Under the pieces are notes generated by a model. That model was not told where the DNA came from, did not search any database, and saw only the letters and a list, made by a program, of their open reading frames with translations. A program made the translations under genes and the position numbers. Positions 1-5,920 of a stretch of 8,109 bases of DNA are shown in pieces (position 1 is the stretch's first letter; each line of letters begins with the position of its first letter). Location: NCBI GenBank assembly GCA_964423225.1, contig CAYREE010000106.1, positions 1 through 8,109 of the forward strand, written 5' to 3'. The stretch comes from CAYREE01 sp964423225 (lineage in GTDB: Archaea > Altiarchaeota > Altiarchaeia > IMC4 > SCGC-AAA252-I15).

Positions 1-1
1 T

Positions 2-754
2 GATGCGGGTGGTGATGGAGAGAAGAACTTGGAAACTGCCTTATTAGAAGGTGATTTCAATCCAAAGGTGAGTAATAGATTGGGGGTATTTCTTGGATTA
101 TTGCATCTGAATACAATTGGGGAAAAGATTTTCATTAGAGAGAGCCAATCAGAAGATTCCAATCATTGGATGAAGATGTTGAAGATGAGGACAATAGGGG
201 CTCTTGAGCATAACAGTTTAGGGAAAAAAACAGAGGATGGTCTGAAAACCCTATATTCTAATGGAAGAAATAATAGCCTAAGGATTGTCTCTACATTGGA
301 TTATTGTCCTAAAAACGTATTACATTTGCCTGATGATCGTATTGGAGTGCTGGATTTTGAGCTTTCTTCTGGATTCGGGGATAGTGCATACGACCTTGGT
401 TTTCTCATGGGACACTATCTCTTATCTGGAATACTTATTCCAGAAAAAATAGAAGATGCCCAAAAATCTTTAATAGAAATAGTTAAAGGTTATTACGAGA
501 TCGCAGATGAAATAGTGGACAAGGAGCACAAGGATAGAGTGGTCGCGTATGCAGGCTCAACACTGATCTATAGAGTCTTAGGCTCCAGCAGGGCTCCGTT
601 TATAACGACTGATATGCGTAAAACCGTATTGTCAGTAGGATGCCACATAATCAAAACCCAACGAAACATTGAGGGCTTAAATGATATACTCGGATTATGC
701 AGAACATTAAGAAAATCATATGATGCAGAAGAATTACTGCGTCACATGACATAA
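2..754 (+). CDS. APH/choline-kinase-family phosphotransferase, 5' end outside window
   Basis: This is the C-terminal part of a protein-kinase-like small-molecule phosphotransferase. The frame is open to the left edge, so the true start lies upstream; the TTG at 29 is only the first possible start visible. Numbering from that codon, a segment LLEGDFNPKVSNRLGVFLG resembles the family helix that precedes a conserved His. The catalytic loop is LDYCPKNVL (about 90-98), with the catalytic-base Asp at 91 and the metal-binding Asn at 96. The second metal-site motif is LDFE (Asp 109), followed by FGDSAYDLGFLMGHYLL (116-132), which matches the family pattern GDpayDlgfll. The usual HGD of the Brenner motif reads TLD here, so His and Gly are lost while Asp is kept. 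The substrate cannot be told (aminoglycoside, choline, methylthioribose or other). It ends 16 bases before the leftmost tRNA-end repeat and is either chromosomal or cargo of another unit. Confidence 0.75.
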   Translation, partial: DAGGDGEKNLETALLEGDFNPKVSNRLGVFLGLLHLNTIGEKIFIRESQSEDSNHWMKMLKMRTIGALEHNSLGKKTEDGLKTLYSNGRNNSLRIVSTLDYCPKNVLHLPDDRIGVLDFELSSGFGDSAYDLGFLMGHYLLSGILIPEKIEDAQKSLIEIVKGYYEIADEIVDKEHKDRVVAYAGSTLIYRVLGSSRAPFITTDMRKTVLSVGCHIIKTQRNIEGLNDILGLCRTLRKSYDAEELLRHMT

Positions 755-770
755 CCAATGGGGAAAAGCT

Positions 771-794
771 TGGGCCTGATGAGATTCGAACTCA
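771..794 (-). repeat. att-like direct repeat 3, displaced tRNA 3' end
   Basis: These 24 bases are identical to the last 24 of the CAT tRNA on the minus strand: the T-stem from its second base, T-loop, acceptor 3' strand and discriminator A. Flanks on both sides differ from those of the other copies. No tRNA 5' half lies beside it, so this is not a second tRNA gene. It is most likely the distal attachment site left when an element inserted into the tRNA 3' end. Confidence 0.85.
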
Positions 795-800
795 TAATCC

Positions 801-1415
801 TCACTTGTTGACCATCGAATATATCCTCCTATCCTTAAATTTCTCGATCGTCTCTATTTTAAAGTTTTGTCTTATCATTTGTGATATGTCCTGTTTTTCG
901 TCAAAGCAGATGATCAATCGATGTGGTCTTTGCGAAGCCATGTTTTCAAGGAAAAGCTGAATGGGATGTTGTGTGTTTGGATTTTCCGAGGGATCCACCC
1001 ATGTTGATGCCCTTCCAAAAGGGGGATCCGTCACTACGACCACTGGATATTGGGATTTAGGCAATTGAGATGTCAACGCATTCCCCTCTGTCACAGACCA
1101 CTTTGGGCATGCATGCGTTGATTGCAGTTGTTCAAAGTTTAGTTGGGTTGCGGCAACTGCGTCTGGATCAGCATCAACACCATATATCTCTCGAATCCTC
1201 GGATAATTTAGAGTGGCGACAACGGGTACCACTCCCTTACCAACAAAGGGATCATATAATGCAACATCACTATCCTCTTGAGTTGCATAATGGAGCATGT
1301 GTTGAGCAACTACTGGAGGGAACTTAGGAGTAATATCGGATTTTATCAGAGATTTTCCGTCCGTATACATCAATGGTGGAAGAACGATTTTCTCACCGTA
1401 AACTTCGACCACCAT
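801..1415 (-). CDS. TRM11/AviRa-like class I SAM-dependent methyltransferase
   Basis: This is a 204-residue single-domain Rossmann methyltransferase. The SAM-binding motif I is YDPFVGKGVV (54-63), the acidic second-strand motif is VDAD (80-83), and the catalytic motif IV is TDPPFG (129-134). The DPPF/Y-G form is typical of guanine-N2 RNA methyltransferases such as TRM11 and of some N6-adenine DNA enzymes. From memory, the C-terminal third after motif IV follows the layout of AviRa, a 23S rRNA methyltransferase that gives avilamycin resistance; I rate that link as moderate. There is no target-recognition domain, so a role as the missing hsdM is unlikely. The start at 1415 is preferred over the ATG at 1457 because a TATA-like TTATAT centres about 27 bases upstream, as expected for a leaderless archaeal transcript, and the extra residues match nothing in the fold. 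It is the only gene of unit B. Confidence 0.75.
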   Translation of the reverse strand: MVVEVYGEKIVLPPLMYTDGKSLIKSDITPKFPPVVAQHMLHYATQEDSDVALYDPFVGKGVVPVVATLNYPRIREIYGVDADPDAVAATQLNFEQLQSTHACPKWSVTEGNALTSQLPKSQYPVVVVTDPPFGRASTWVDPSENPNTQHPIQLFLENMASQRPHRLIICFDEKQDISQMIRQNFKIETIEKFKDRRIYSMVNK

Positions 1416-1436
1416 GATAGATAATCTGGAAGGGAT

Positions 1437-1447
1437 GCAATATAACC
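1437..1447 (-). promoter_or_regulatory. TATA-like box of the methyltransferase
   Basis: On the minus strand the sequence reads GGTTATATTGC. The TTATAT core is centred about 27 bases before the ATG at 1415, the spacing expected if transcription starts at or next to the start codon. No Shine-Dalgarno sequence precedes that ATG. The match is short, so the call rests on spacing. Confidence 0.4.
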
Positions 1448-1506
1448 TGCTTGGCAATGCTGAAAAGGACCAAAGTCAGTTGAGAGGCAGAGAAGAGATA
1501 TTGGTT

Positions 1507-1523
1507 TGGGCCTGATGAGATTC
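1507..1523 (-). repeat. Partial att-like repeat (17 bases)
   Basis: The first 17 bases of the 24-base repeat (plus-strand TGGGCCTGATGAGATTC) occur here, 81 bases before the full copy at 1588, and then the match ends. It has the same orientation as the others. It could be a decayed att site from another insertion or an accessory recombinase-binding site. The nine bases CCTGATGAG recur inverted at 1544-1552. Confidence 0.7.
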
Positions 1524-1566
1524 CGTTTCCGTTGATCACTTACCTCATCAGGTTGAATACTCAACC
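1511..1566. repeat. Inverted repeat plus hairpin in the non-coding part of unit B
   Basis: CCTGATGAG at 1511-1519 is mirrored by CTCATCAGG at 1544-1552, with a 24-base spacer. A second perfect stem, GGTTGA (1551-1556) with TCAACC (1561-1566), has a 4-base loop and overlaps the end of the first. Only one of the two structures can form fully at once. The region between the methyltransferase start (1415) and the full repeat (1588) holds no convincing gene. Confidence 0.5.
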
Positions 1567-1587
1567 CCGTTAAAGGCTTCGTTCAAA

Positions 1588-1611
1588 TGGGCCTGATGAG
1601 ATTCGAACTCA
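1588..1611 (-). repeat. att-like direct repeat 2, junction of units A and B
   Basis: These 24 bases are identical to the tRNA 3' end at 5874-5897; with the A at 1587 the identity to that copy is 25 bases. It is the shared boundary of the two tandem units. Beyond it, at 1612 upward, the minus strand carries a short open frame continuous in phase with the integrase frame (see the entry at 1611-1631). Confidence 0.88.
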
Positions 1612-1631
1612 TTTGAGTCCGTGTCATTCAT
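1611..1631 (-). other. Putative int(N): 5' end of the integrase, separated by integration
   Basis: Reading leftward from 1631 the codons give M-N-D-T-D-S-N and then enter repeat 2 in exactly the phase used by the integrase frame through repeat 1 (E-F-E-S-H-Q-A-H). Upstream in the same orientation are GTGAT (1636-1640), a partial archaeal Shine-Dalgarno, and a TATA-like TTATTTTAA near 1664-1672. The in-frame TGA just before the ATG limits the piece to seven unique codons. If unit A circularises by recombination of repeats 1 and 2, this start becomes fused to the integrase to give about 308 residues. This is an inference from frame and layout, by analogy with SSV-type split integrases. Confidence 0.4.
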
Positions 1632-1712
1632 TCATATCACTTATTAGATATTGGACTCATTAGTTAAAATAATGGGCTTTTAGAAGAAATGAGAGTTCAA
1701 TGAAAACTTACC

Positions 1713-2072
1713 ATGGAGTTAATCAAAGAGTATAACGGAAGAAAATTTATTGAAAGTGAATATTATCCAAGATATTACCTTTATCTCTTACAATACTGCT
1801 ATTATAAGAAAATATTTTATGCTAATGGAAGGGGAGTTTCATTATATGGTAGGTGGAGACTACCTGCTGAGAACTTCAATGAAATGTCCTTTCCAGTGCC
1901 ACCATATCAAATTCAAAAGGAAATATCAGAACATATTGACTCAGAAATTGATAAAATTGATAGGAAAAAAGAGTTAATAGACAAGCGTATAGTACTTTTC
2001 AAGGAATTAAAACAATCGTTAATACATCATGTTGTTACTGGAAAAGTTGATGTTAGAGGTGTTGCGGTATGA
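1713..2072 (+). CDS. hsdS: C-terminal half of type I restriction specificity subunit HsdS (truncated)
   Basis: The 119 residues match the end of an HsdS protein, the DNA-recognition subunit of type I restriction enzymes. They include the last part of a target-recognition domain (RYYLYLLQYCYYKKIF, then GVSLYGRWRLP), the transition MSFPVPPYQIQKEI (the family's PLPPLxEQ signature with EQ read as IQ), the long coiled-coil spacer helix (about 70-105) and the terminal LIHHVVTGKVDVRG. Full HsdS proteins have about 400 residues with two recognition domains; the first domain, the central spacer and part of the second are absent. An in-frame TGA lies four codons before the ATG, and the element boundary is 101 bases upstream, so the missing part was lost by recombination or decay. 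Its TGA overlaps the hsdR ATG by four bases (ATGA), a normal operon junction. It is unlikely to specify DNA recognition on its own. Confidence 0.8.
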   Translation: MELIKEYNGRKFIESEYYPRYYLYLLQYCYYKKIFYANGRGVSLYGRWRLPAENFNEMSFPVPPYQIQKEISEHIDSEIDKIDRKKELIDKRIVLFKELKQSLIHHVVTGKVDVRGVAV

Positions 2073-4969
2073 CAACGGATACGTCTGAAAAAGCTTTCCA
2101 GAATGATAGTATAGCTCACCTGATCTCCACAGGTTATCTCAAAAGAGGCACGATAAAGTATCAAAAAAACCTGTGTTTAGACCCAGAATTAACACTAAAA
2201 TTCATACAAGAAACTCAAGAAAACCAGTGGAAAAAGTATGAGAGGATGTATAAAGACCAAGCAGAAGCTAAATTCCTGTCTCGTCTGGTTAAAGAGGTTG
2301 AGAAGAAGGGCACGATAAACATTTTAAGAAATGGTTTTAAAGATGTTGGATGTCAATTCACCCTATTCTATCCTAAACCCAACACTAAACTCAATCCAGA
2401 TTTATTTGTAAAATATGGACAAAACATTTTCTCAGTAATTGACGAGCTTGAATATGAAGACAAAGAACATGGAAGCAGAATAGACCTAGTAATATTCGTA
2501 AATGGACTACCCATCCTAACAATAGAGTTAAAAGATACTTTCTCACAAGGTGTGGAAAGAGCCATTAATCAATACAAAACAGACAGAGATCCGCGAGAGC
2601 CATTCTTTCACAGATGCTTAGTCCACTTTGCTATGAGTGATGAGAAGATCTACATGGCAACCAAACTAGCAGGATACAAAACCAAATTTCTCCCATTCAA
2701 CAAAAATCTTGAAAATCCAGAAGTCCCAAATGATTACAAGACAGCATACTTATACAATGATATCTTGCAGAAGAACAAGCTATCAAACCTTCTATCAAAC
2801 TTTATCCACATGGAGAAAAACGATAAAACAGGTGAAGAATATCCTATTTTCCCAAGATTCCACCAACTTGAATGTGTAAATAATATCTTAGACACAGTAA
2901 AACCAGGAAATAGTTACCTAGTACATCATAGTGCAGGATCTGGAAAAACAAAAACTATTGCCTGGTTATCCCATGGACTAATAAGAAAACATAATCGATT
3001 AGACAAGCGAATCTATGACATGGTAATTGTCGTTTCTGATAGAAGAGTTATTGATAAACAATTACAAGGTCAGATTAAACAAATACAAAAAACCAAGGGG
3101 ATTGTCGAAGTAATTGATAAGGACTCTCAACAATTAAAAGAAGCACTTCAGTCGGGAACAAATATTGTAGTGACAACAATCCAAAAATTCCCATATATCC
3201 TTGATGAAGTATGTGGCTTGCCAGATAGAAAATATGCAGTAATTATTGATGAGGCTCATTCATCACAAAGTGGCTCTCTTGCAAGAAAACTTAAGAAAGT
3301 ATTAGCTACCAATAGTTTGGAAGAAGCTGAAGCATTAGAAACAGATGTTTTAGATGAGATTGATGAGGAACTACTAAATGAAATCAAATCCACCAAAAAC
3401 TTAAAGAATGTAAGTTATTTTGCCTTCACAGCCACACCAAAAAACAAGACATTGGAGATGTTTGGAAATCAGGATGAAAAGGGAGAATTTCACGCTTTCC
3501 ACACTTATAGCATGAAACAAGCAATTGAAGAAGGCTTCATACTTGATGTTTTACAACATTATCTAAGCTATGCAACATATTTCAAATTATTTAAGAAAAT
3601 ACAAGATGACCCAGAATACGATGAAAAGAAAGCAAAAAGACTCCTTAGAAGTTTTGTTGAAAAACACCCTGTAGCAATATCAAAAAAGACAGAAATAATG
3701 TTAGAGCACTTCATGAGTTCTTCAATCCATAAAATACAAAATCAAGCTAAGGCAATGGTTGTAACACGCTCAAGACTACATGCTGTGTTATACAAAAAAG
3801 CATTTGATAAACTAATCAAACAAGAAGGATATCCAATAAAGACTCTTGTTGCATTTACTGGAACAGTAAAACATGATGAACAAGAATATACTGAAAACTC
3901 TATGAATAATCTCCCAAGTAAACAATCAATAGAAGAGGCCTACTCTAAAAAGGATTACAAAATTTTGATTGTTGCAAACAAATACCAGACTGGTTTTGAT
4001 CAACCGCTTCTACACTCAATGTACATTGACAAGGTTCTTAACGGAATCATGGCTGTACAAACCTTAAGTAGAGCAAACAGGATTCATAATTCAAAAAATG
4101 ACACATTAATCCTTGACTTTGCAAATAAAACAGAGGTTATACAAAAGTCATTTCAACCATACTATGAAACAACTTTCCTAAAAGAGGCAACTGATCCCCA
4201 TAAGCTATATGAACTTGAGGATAAGCTTTTAGATTATCAAATTTTTGAAATGAGTGATGTAGATCATTTTGTGAAAAGTTGGAAAAAGGGGGTTCCACAA
4301 CCCAAATTACATGCTATTGTAAATCCTATATGTACTGAGTTTAAACAAAAGCCAAAGAAAGATCAAGTAGGCATTAAGAAAACACTAAGAAGATACCAAA
4401 GCATCTACTCATTTTTATCTCAACTAATACCATTTGATGATGTAAATTTAGAAAAACTTTACATCTTTAATAAATTTCTTACAAAAAAACTACCAACAAT
4501 CAATAATCCCTTGCCCTTCTCTGTTATGTATGATGCAGATATCGACTCCTATAAAATAGTTAACAAAGGGGAAAAAGAAATCAAACTAAACGGTGAAGGA
4601 GAACTAAAACCAATATCTGATACAGTAGGAGAATATTCGGCAGATATCAGTCAAAGGTTATCAAAGATCATTAAAGATCTTAATGAAGCCTTTGGAACCG
4701 AATTTACAGAAGATGATAAAGTGTTCCTAAGTAGGGTAAAAGATCATTTAATGGCAAATACAGACCTTCTAGAAAAAATCCAGAATAACTCAAAACAAAA
4801 CGTAAAGGCTATTTTTGATGAATACTTCAACCAGGAAATGACCAAATTACTCCATAGTAACATGACATTCTACAAACGGATAGTAGATAATGATAAACTA
4901 AGAACTCAATTAAAAACAGCTTTACTCGAACTTGTATATTTTGAATATAGAAAAAATAAAAAAGAATAA
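2069..4969 (+). CDS. hsdR: Type I restriction enzyme R subunit (HsdR)
   Basis: This 966-residue protein is the motor and nuclease subunit of a type I restriction enzyme, which translocates and cuts unmodified DNA when bound to the M and S subunits. The N-terminal PD-(D/E)xK nuclease has Asp 139 in RIDLVIFVNGLP, Glu 153 and Lys 155 in TIELK, and a QxxxY-like region near Gln 168-Tyr 169. The superfamily 2 translocase follows, with Walker A AGSGKT (289-294), DEAH (394-397), motif III TATPK (454-458), motif V NKYQTGFDQP (636-645) and motif VI QTLSRANR (663-670). A helical C-terminal region, which docks on the MTase core in the family, follows. Length and motifs are complete and no frameshift is visible. 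It overlaps the hsdS fragment by four bases and is convergent with the integrase. No hsdM is in the window, so restriction would need partners encoded elsewhere. Its codons are more AT-rich than those of its neighbours, suggesting transfer. Confidence 0.95.
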   Translation: MTTDTSEKAFQNDSIAHLISTGYLKRGTIKYQKNLCLDPELTLKFIQETQENQWKKYERMYKDQAEAKFLSRLVKEVEKKGTINILRNGFKDVGCQFTLFYPKPNTKLNPDLFVKYGQNIFSVIDELEYEDKEHGSRIDLVIFVNGLPILTIELKDTFSQGVERAINQYKTDRDPREPFFHRCLVHFAMSDEKIYMATKLAGYKTKFLPFNKNLENPEVPNDYKTAYLYNDILQKNKLSNLLSNFIHMEKNDKTGEEYPIFPRFHQLECVNNILDTVKPGNSYLVHHSAGSGKTKTIAWLSHGLIRKHNRLDKRIYDMVIVVSDRRVIDKQLQGQIKQIQKTKGIVEVIDKDSQQLKEALQSGTNIVVTTIQKFPYILDEVCGLPDRKYAVIIDEAHSSQSGSLARKLKKVLATNSLEEAEALETDVLDEIDEELLNEIKSTKNLKNVSYFAFTATPKNKTLEMFGNQDEKGEFHAFHTYSMKQAIEEGFILDVLQHYLSYATYFKLFKKIQDDPEYDEKKAKRLLRSFVEKHPVAISKKTEIMLEHFMSSSIHKIQNQAKAMVVTRSRLHAVLYKKAFDKLIKQEGYPIKTLVAFTGTVKHDEQEYTENSMNNLPSKQSIEEAYSKKDYKILIVANKYQTGFDQPLLHSMYIDKVLNGIMAVQTLSRANRIHNSKNDTLILDFANKTEVIQKSFQPYYETTFLKEATDPHKLYELEDKLLDYQIFEMSDVDHFVKSWKKGVPQPKLHAIVNPICTEFKQKPKKDQVGIKKTLRRYQSIYSFLSQLIPFDDVNLEKLYIFNKFLTKKLPTINNPLPFSVMYDADIDSYKIVNKGEKEIKLNGEGELKPISDTVGEYSADISQRLSKIIKDLNEAFGTEFTEDDKVFLSRVKDHLMANTDLLEKIQNNSKQNVKAIFDEYFNQEMTKLLHSNMTFYKRIVDNDKLRTQLKTALLELVYFEYRKNKKE

Positions 4970-4994
4970 GATCGAGGGCATAACCTCGACTTAT
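4966..4994. terminator. Bidirectional hairpin terminator between hsdR and integrase
   Basis: A stem of ATAAG-(A)-TCGAGG with CCTCGA-CTTAT, one bulged A and a 6-base loop, contains the stop codons of both convergent genes. On the minus strand it is followed by a T-rich tract (complement of 4951-4965), the usual form of an intrinsic terminator for the integrase. On the plus strand the following sequence is only moderately T-rich. Confidence 0.6.
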
Positions 4995-5920
4995 CTCATA
5001 CTTTTCCACATTTTATAGAACTTCCAGAACTCAGCGAACTCCTCACTTCCAGCTTCCAGGCCAATCTCCTGTGGAGTTTCAGTTTGCCCTCCATTGAAAC
5101 AGTCTTCTAATACTGCCCTGTCATCCTCCTCACACATCCCAATATAGAACTCCGTAGAGGAGAAACTCTTATGCCTGGCTAAACGCTTAGTCCTGATAGG
5201 GTCTTTACTCGTTTTGTAGACATTTGTAATATAGCTGTGTCGTAGCGAGTGAGTACTTAACCTATGGAGTTTCCTCTCCTTCACGTTCCCTCCGCATTGT
5301 CCTCCAGTTGCAGGAACTGTGTAATAGACATCATTCAGTCCTGCTTTCTTAATGTAGTGCCTAAATGCAGTTCTCATATAATCGGAGGAAGCATGTTCCT
5401 TATTCTTGTGTATCCGTGTAAAGATAAGATACCCATTCGAGTCCTCAATCCTATCCTTATGTTTGTTCGAATAGCGTCTGAGAAGCTCATATATCCTATC
5501 ATGAAGCAATACAGTCATGTCCTCTTTCGTCTTCTTACTGCGAACAAGGATTCGTTTATTCCTCCAGTCAATATTTCGAACATTCGCAATCACTGCCTCA
5601 CTTATACGGAGGCCTAAGTAGTATTGCAGTTGGAAACACATTTTATGAGCAGGGTTCGATATGACCTTCTCGAACCTTCGATACTCCGTAGGCTCGAACC
5701 CTCGGTTAATACCTTTGCACCATTTGCGTTCATGGTTCTTATCTTTCTTAACAGCTTCAGTTTCATTCAGTTTGTCCTTAGGAGAACGAATATCACCAGT
5801 ACACTCCAAATCGAGTGTCGCGGAGTCCCGTGAAACGGGACGGAGTCCCCGTAGTCCGTCAGGACGAAGGGGATGGGCCTGATGAGATTCGAACTCACGG
5901 CATCTCGATCTCTCAAACAT
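4991..5920 (-). CDS. Tyrosine recombinase/integrase, 5' end running through the tRNA
   Basis: This is a site-specific recombinase of the XerC/phage integrase family. The catalytic set is complete: Arg 105 (LGLRISE), Lys 129 or 130 (VRSKK), His 224 and Arg 227 (HSLRH), His 250 (ARHKS) and the nucleophile Tyr 259 (TEFYI). The recognisable catalytic domain begins near residue 72 (RGFEPTEYRRFEKV), so the usual core-binding SAM-like N-terminal domain is very short or absent. The start is uncertain. The frame is open to an ATG at 5920, inside the tRNA intron, so residues 1-15 are encoded by tRNA sequence. A TTG at 5809, after the hairpin island, would give 272 residues without a clear ribosome-binding site. 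In the excised circle the frame would instead begin at 1631. The gene abuts its target tRNA and is surely responsible for unit A; unit B may use it in trans. Confidence 0.85.
   Translation of the reverse strand: MFERSRCREFESHQAHPLRPDGLRGLRPVSRDSATLDLECTGDIRSPKDKLNETEAVKKDKNHERKWCKGINRGFEPTEYRRFEKVISNPAHKMCFQLQYYLGLRISEAVIANVRNIDWRNKRILVRSKKTKEDMTVLLHDRIYELLRRYSNKHKDRIEDSNGYLIFTRIHKNKEHASSDYMRTAFRHYIKKAGLNDVYYTVPATGGQCGGNVKERKLHRLSTHSLRHSYITNVYKTSKDPIRTKRLARHKSFSSTEFYIGMCEEDDRAVLEDCFNGGQTETPQEIGLEAGSEEFAEFWKFYKMWKSMR
5825..5872. repeat. GC-rich tandem hairpins between tRNA 3' end and integrase
   Basis: Two stem-loops sit side by side. GTCCCG (5825-5830) pairs with CGGGAC (5836-5841) across a 5-base loop. 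CCCC (5847-5850) pairs with GGGG (5869-5872), enclosing GTCC-GTCA-GGAC. A direct repeat CGGAGTCCC starts at 5821 and 5841. The island is much more GC-rich than its surroundings and ends two bases before the tRNA. It may be an integrase arm-binding site, a structured trailer that stops tRNA read-through, or an mRNA structure controlling integrase translation. Confidence 0.6.
5874..5897 (-). repeat. att-like direct repeat 1, within the tRNA 3' end
   Basis: This is the tRNA-resident copy of the 24-base repeat, extending from the second base of the T-stem to the discriminator. Identity with the copies at 1588 and 771 stops at 5898, so the crossover lies within this span. The tRNA is complete across it. 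Confidence 0.88.

Larger units (their letters stand above)
771..1611. mobile_element. Unit B: one-gene cassette between two tRNA-end repeats
   Basis: This segment is bounded by exact same-orientation copies of the tRNA 3' end (771-794 and 1588-1611). It holds one gene, the methyltransferase on the minus strand, whose stop lies 6 bases from the left repeat, plus a non-coding stretch of about 170 bases with a partial third repeat. It encodes no recombinase. Recombination between its flanking repeats would release a circle of about 0.8 kb with one att copy. I infer that it was captured or is moved by the integrase of unit A. Alternatively it is the remnant of a larger element whose integrase was deleted. 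Confidence 0.6.
1588..5897. mobile_element. Unit A: integrase-bearing element in a tRNA gene, carrying hsdR
   Basis: This element of about 4.3 kb is bounded by repeats 1588-1611 and 5874-5897, the latter being the 3' end of the intact tRNA. It encodes a tyrosine recombinase directly inside the tRNA-proximal end, the usual position for tRNA-targeting integrases, and cargo of hsdR plus a truncated hsdS. The reconstituted tRNA stays intact, as is typical of insertions using the tRNA 3' end. No replication, capsid or conjugation gene is present, so it looks like a defence-carrying island or a deleted remnant of a larger plasmid or virus. Confidence 0.75.

Noticed and set aside
771..830. Second tRNA gene or tRNA pseudogene
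   Set aside because: Only the last 24 bases of the tRNA are present; there is no anticodon stem or 5' half beside either distal copy.
1370..1564. 64-codon open frame on the minus strand
   Set aside because: It overlaps the methyltransferase start and promoter in another frame and runs through the partial att repeat; no family resemblance.
1507..1570. Box C/D small RNA
   Set aside because: TGATGA resembles box C, but the motif comes from the tRNA T-arm repeat. No CTGA box D, C' and D' set with proper spacing was found.
2069..4969. HsdR as a stand-alone helicase-nuclease defence protein
   Set aside because: Motifs, length and the ATGA overlap with hsdS are those of a normal type I R subunit, so no separate system is needed to explain it.
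4827..5009. 60-codon open frame on the minus strand across the end of hsdR
   Set aside because: Antisense to hsdR and spanning the terminator hairpin; an accidental frame.
5264..5882. Plus-strand open frames opposite the integrase
   Set aside because: They are antisense to a gene with all catalytic residues intact and have no recognisable features.
771..5897. CRISPR-like direct repeats
   Set aside because: There are only three full repeats, spaced 817 and 4286 bases apart, all derived from the tRNA 3' end.
1713..5920. Phase-variable hsdS shuffling by the adjacent recombinase
   Set aside because: Half hsdS genes next to a tyrosine recombinase occur in bacterial phase-variable loci, but there is only one hsdS piece, no inverted hsdS repeats were seen, and the recombinase lies against a tRNA with direct tRNA-end repeats, which explains it better.
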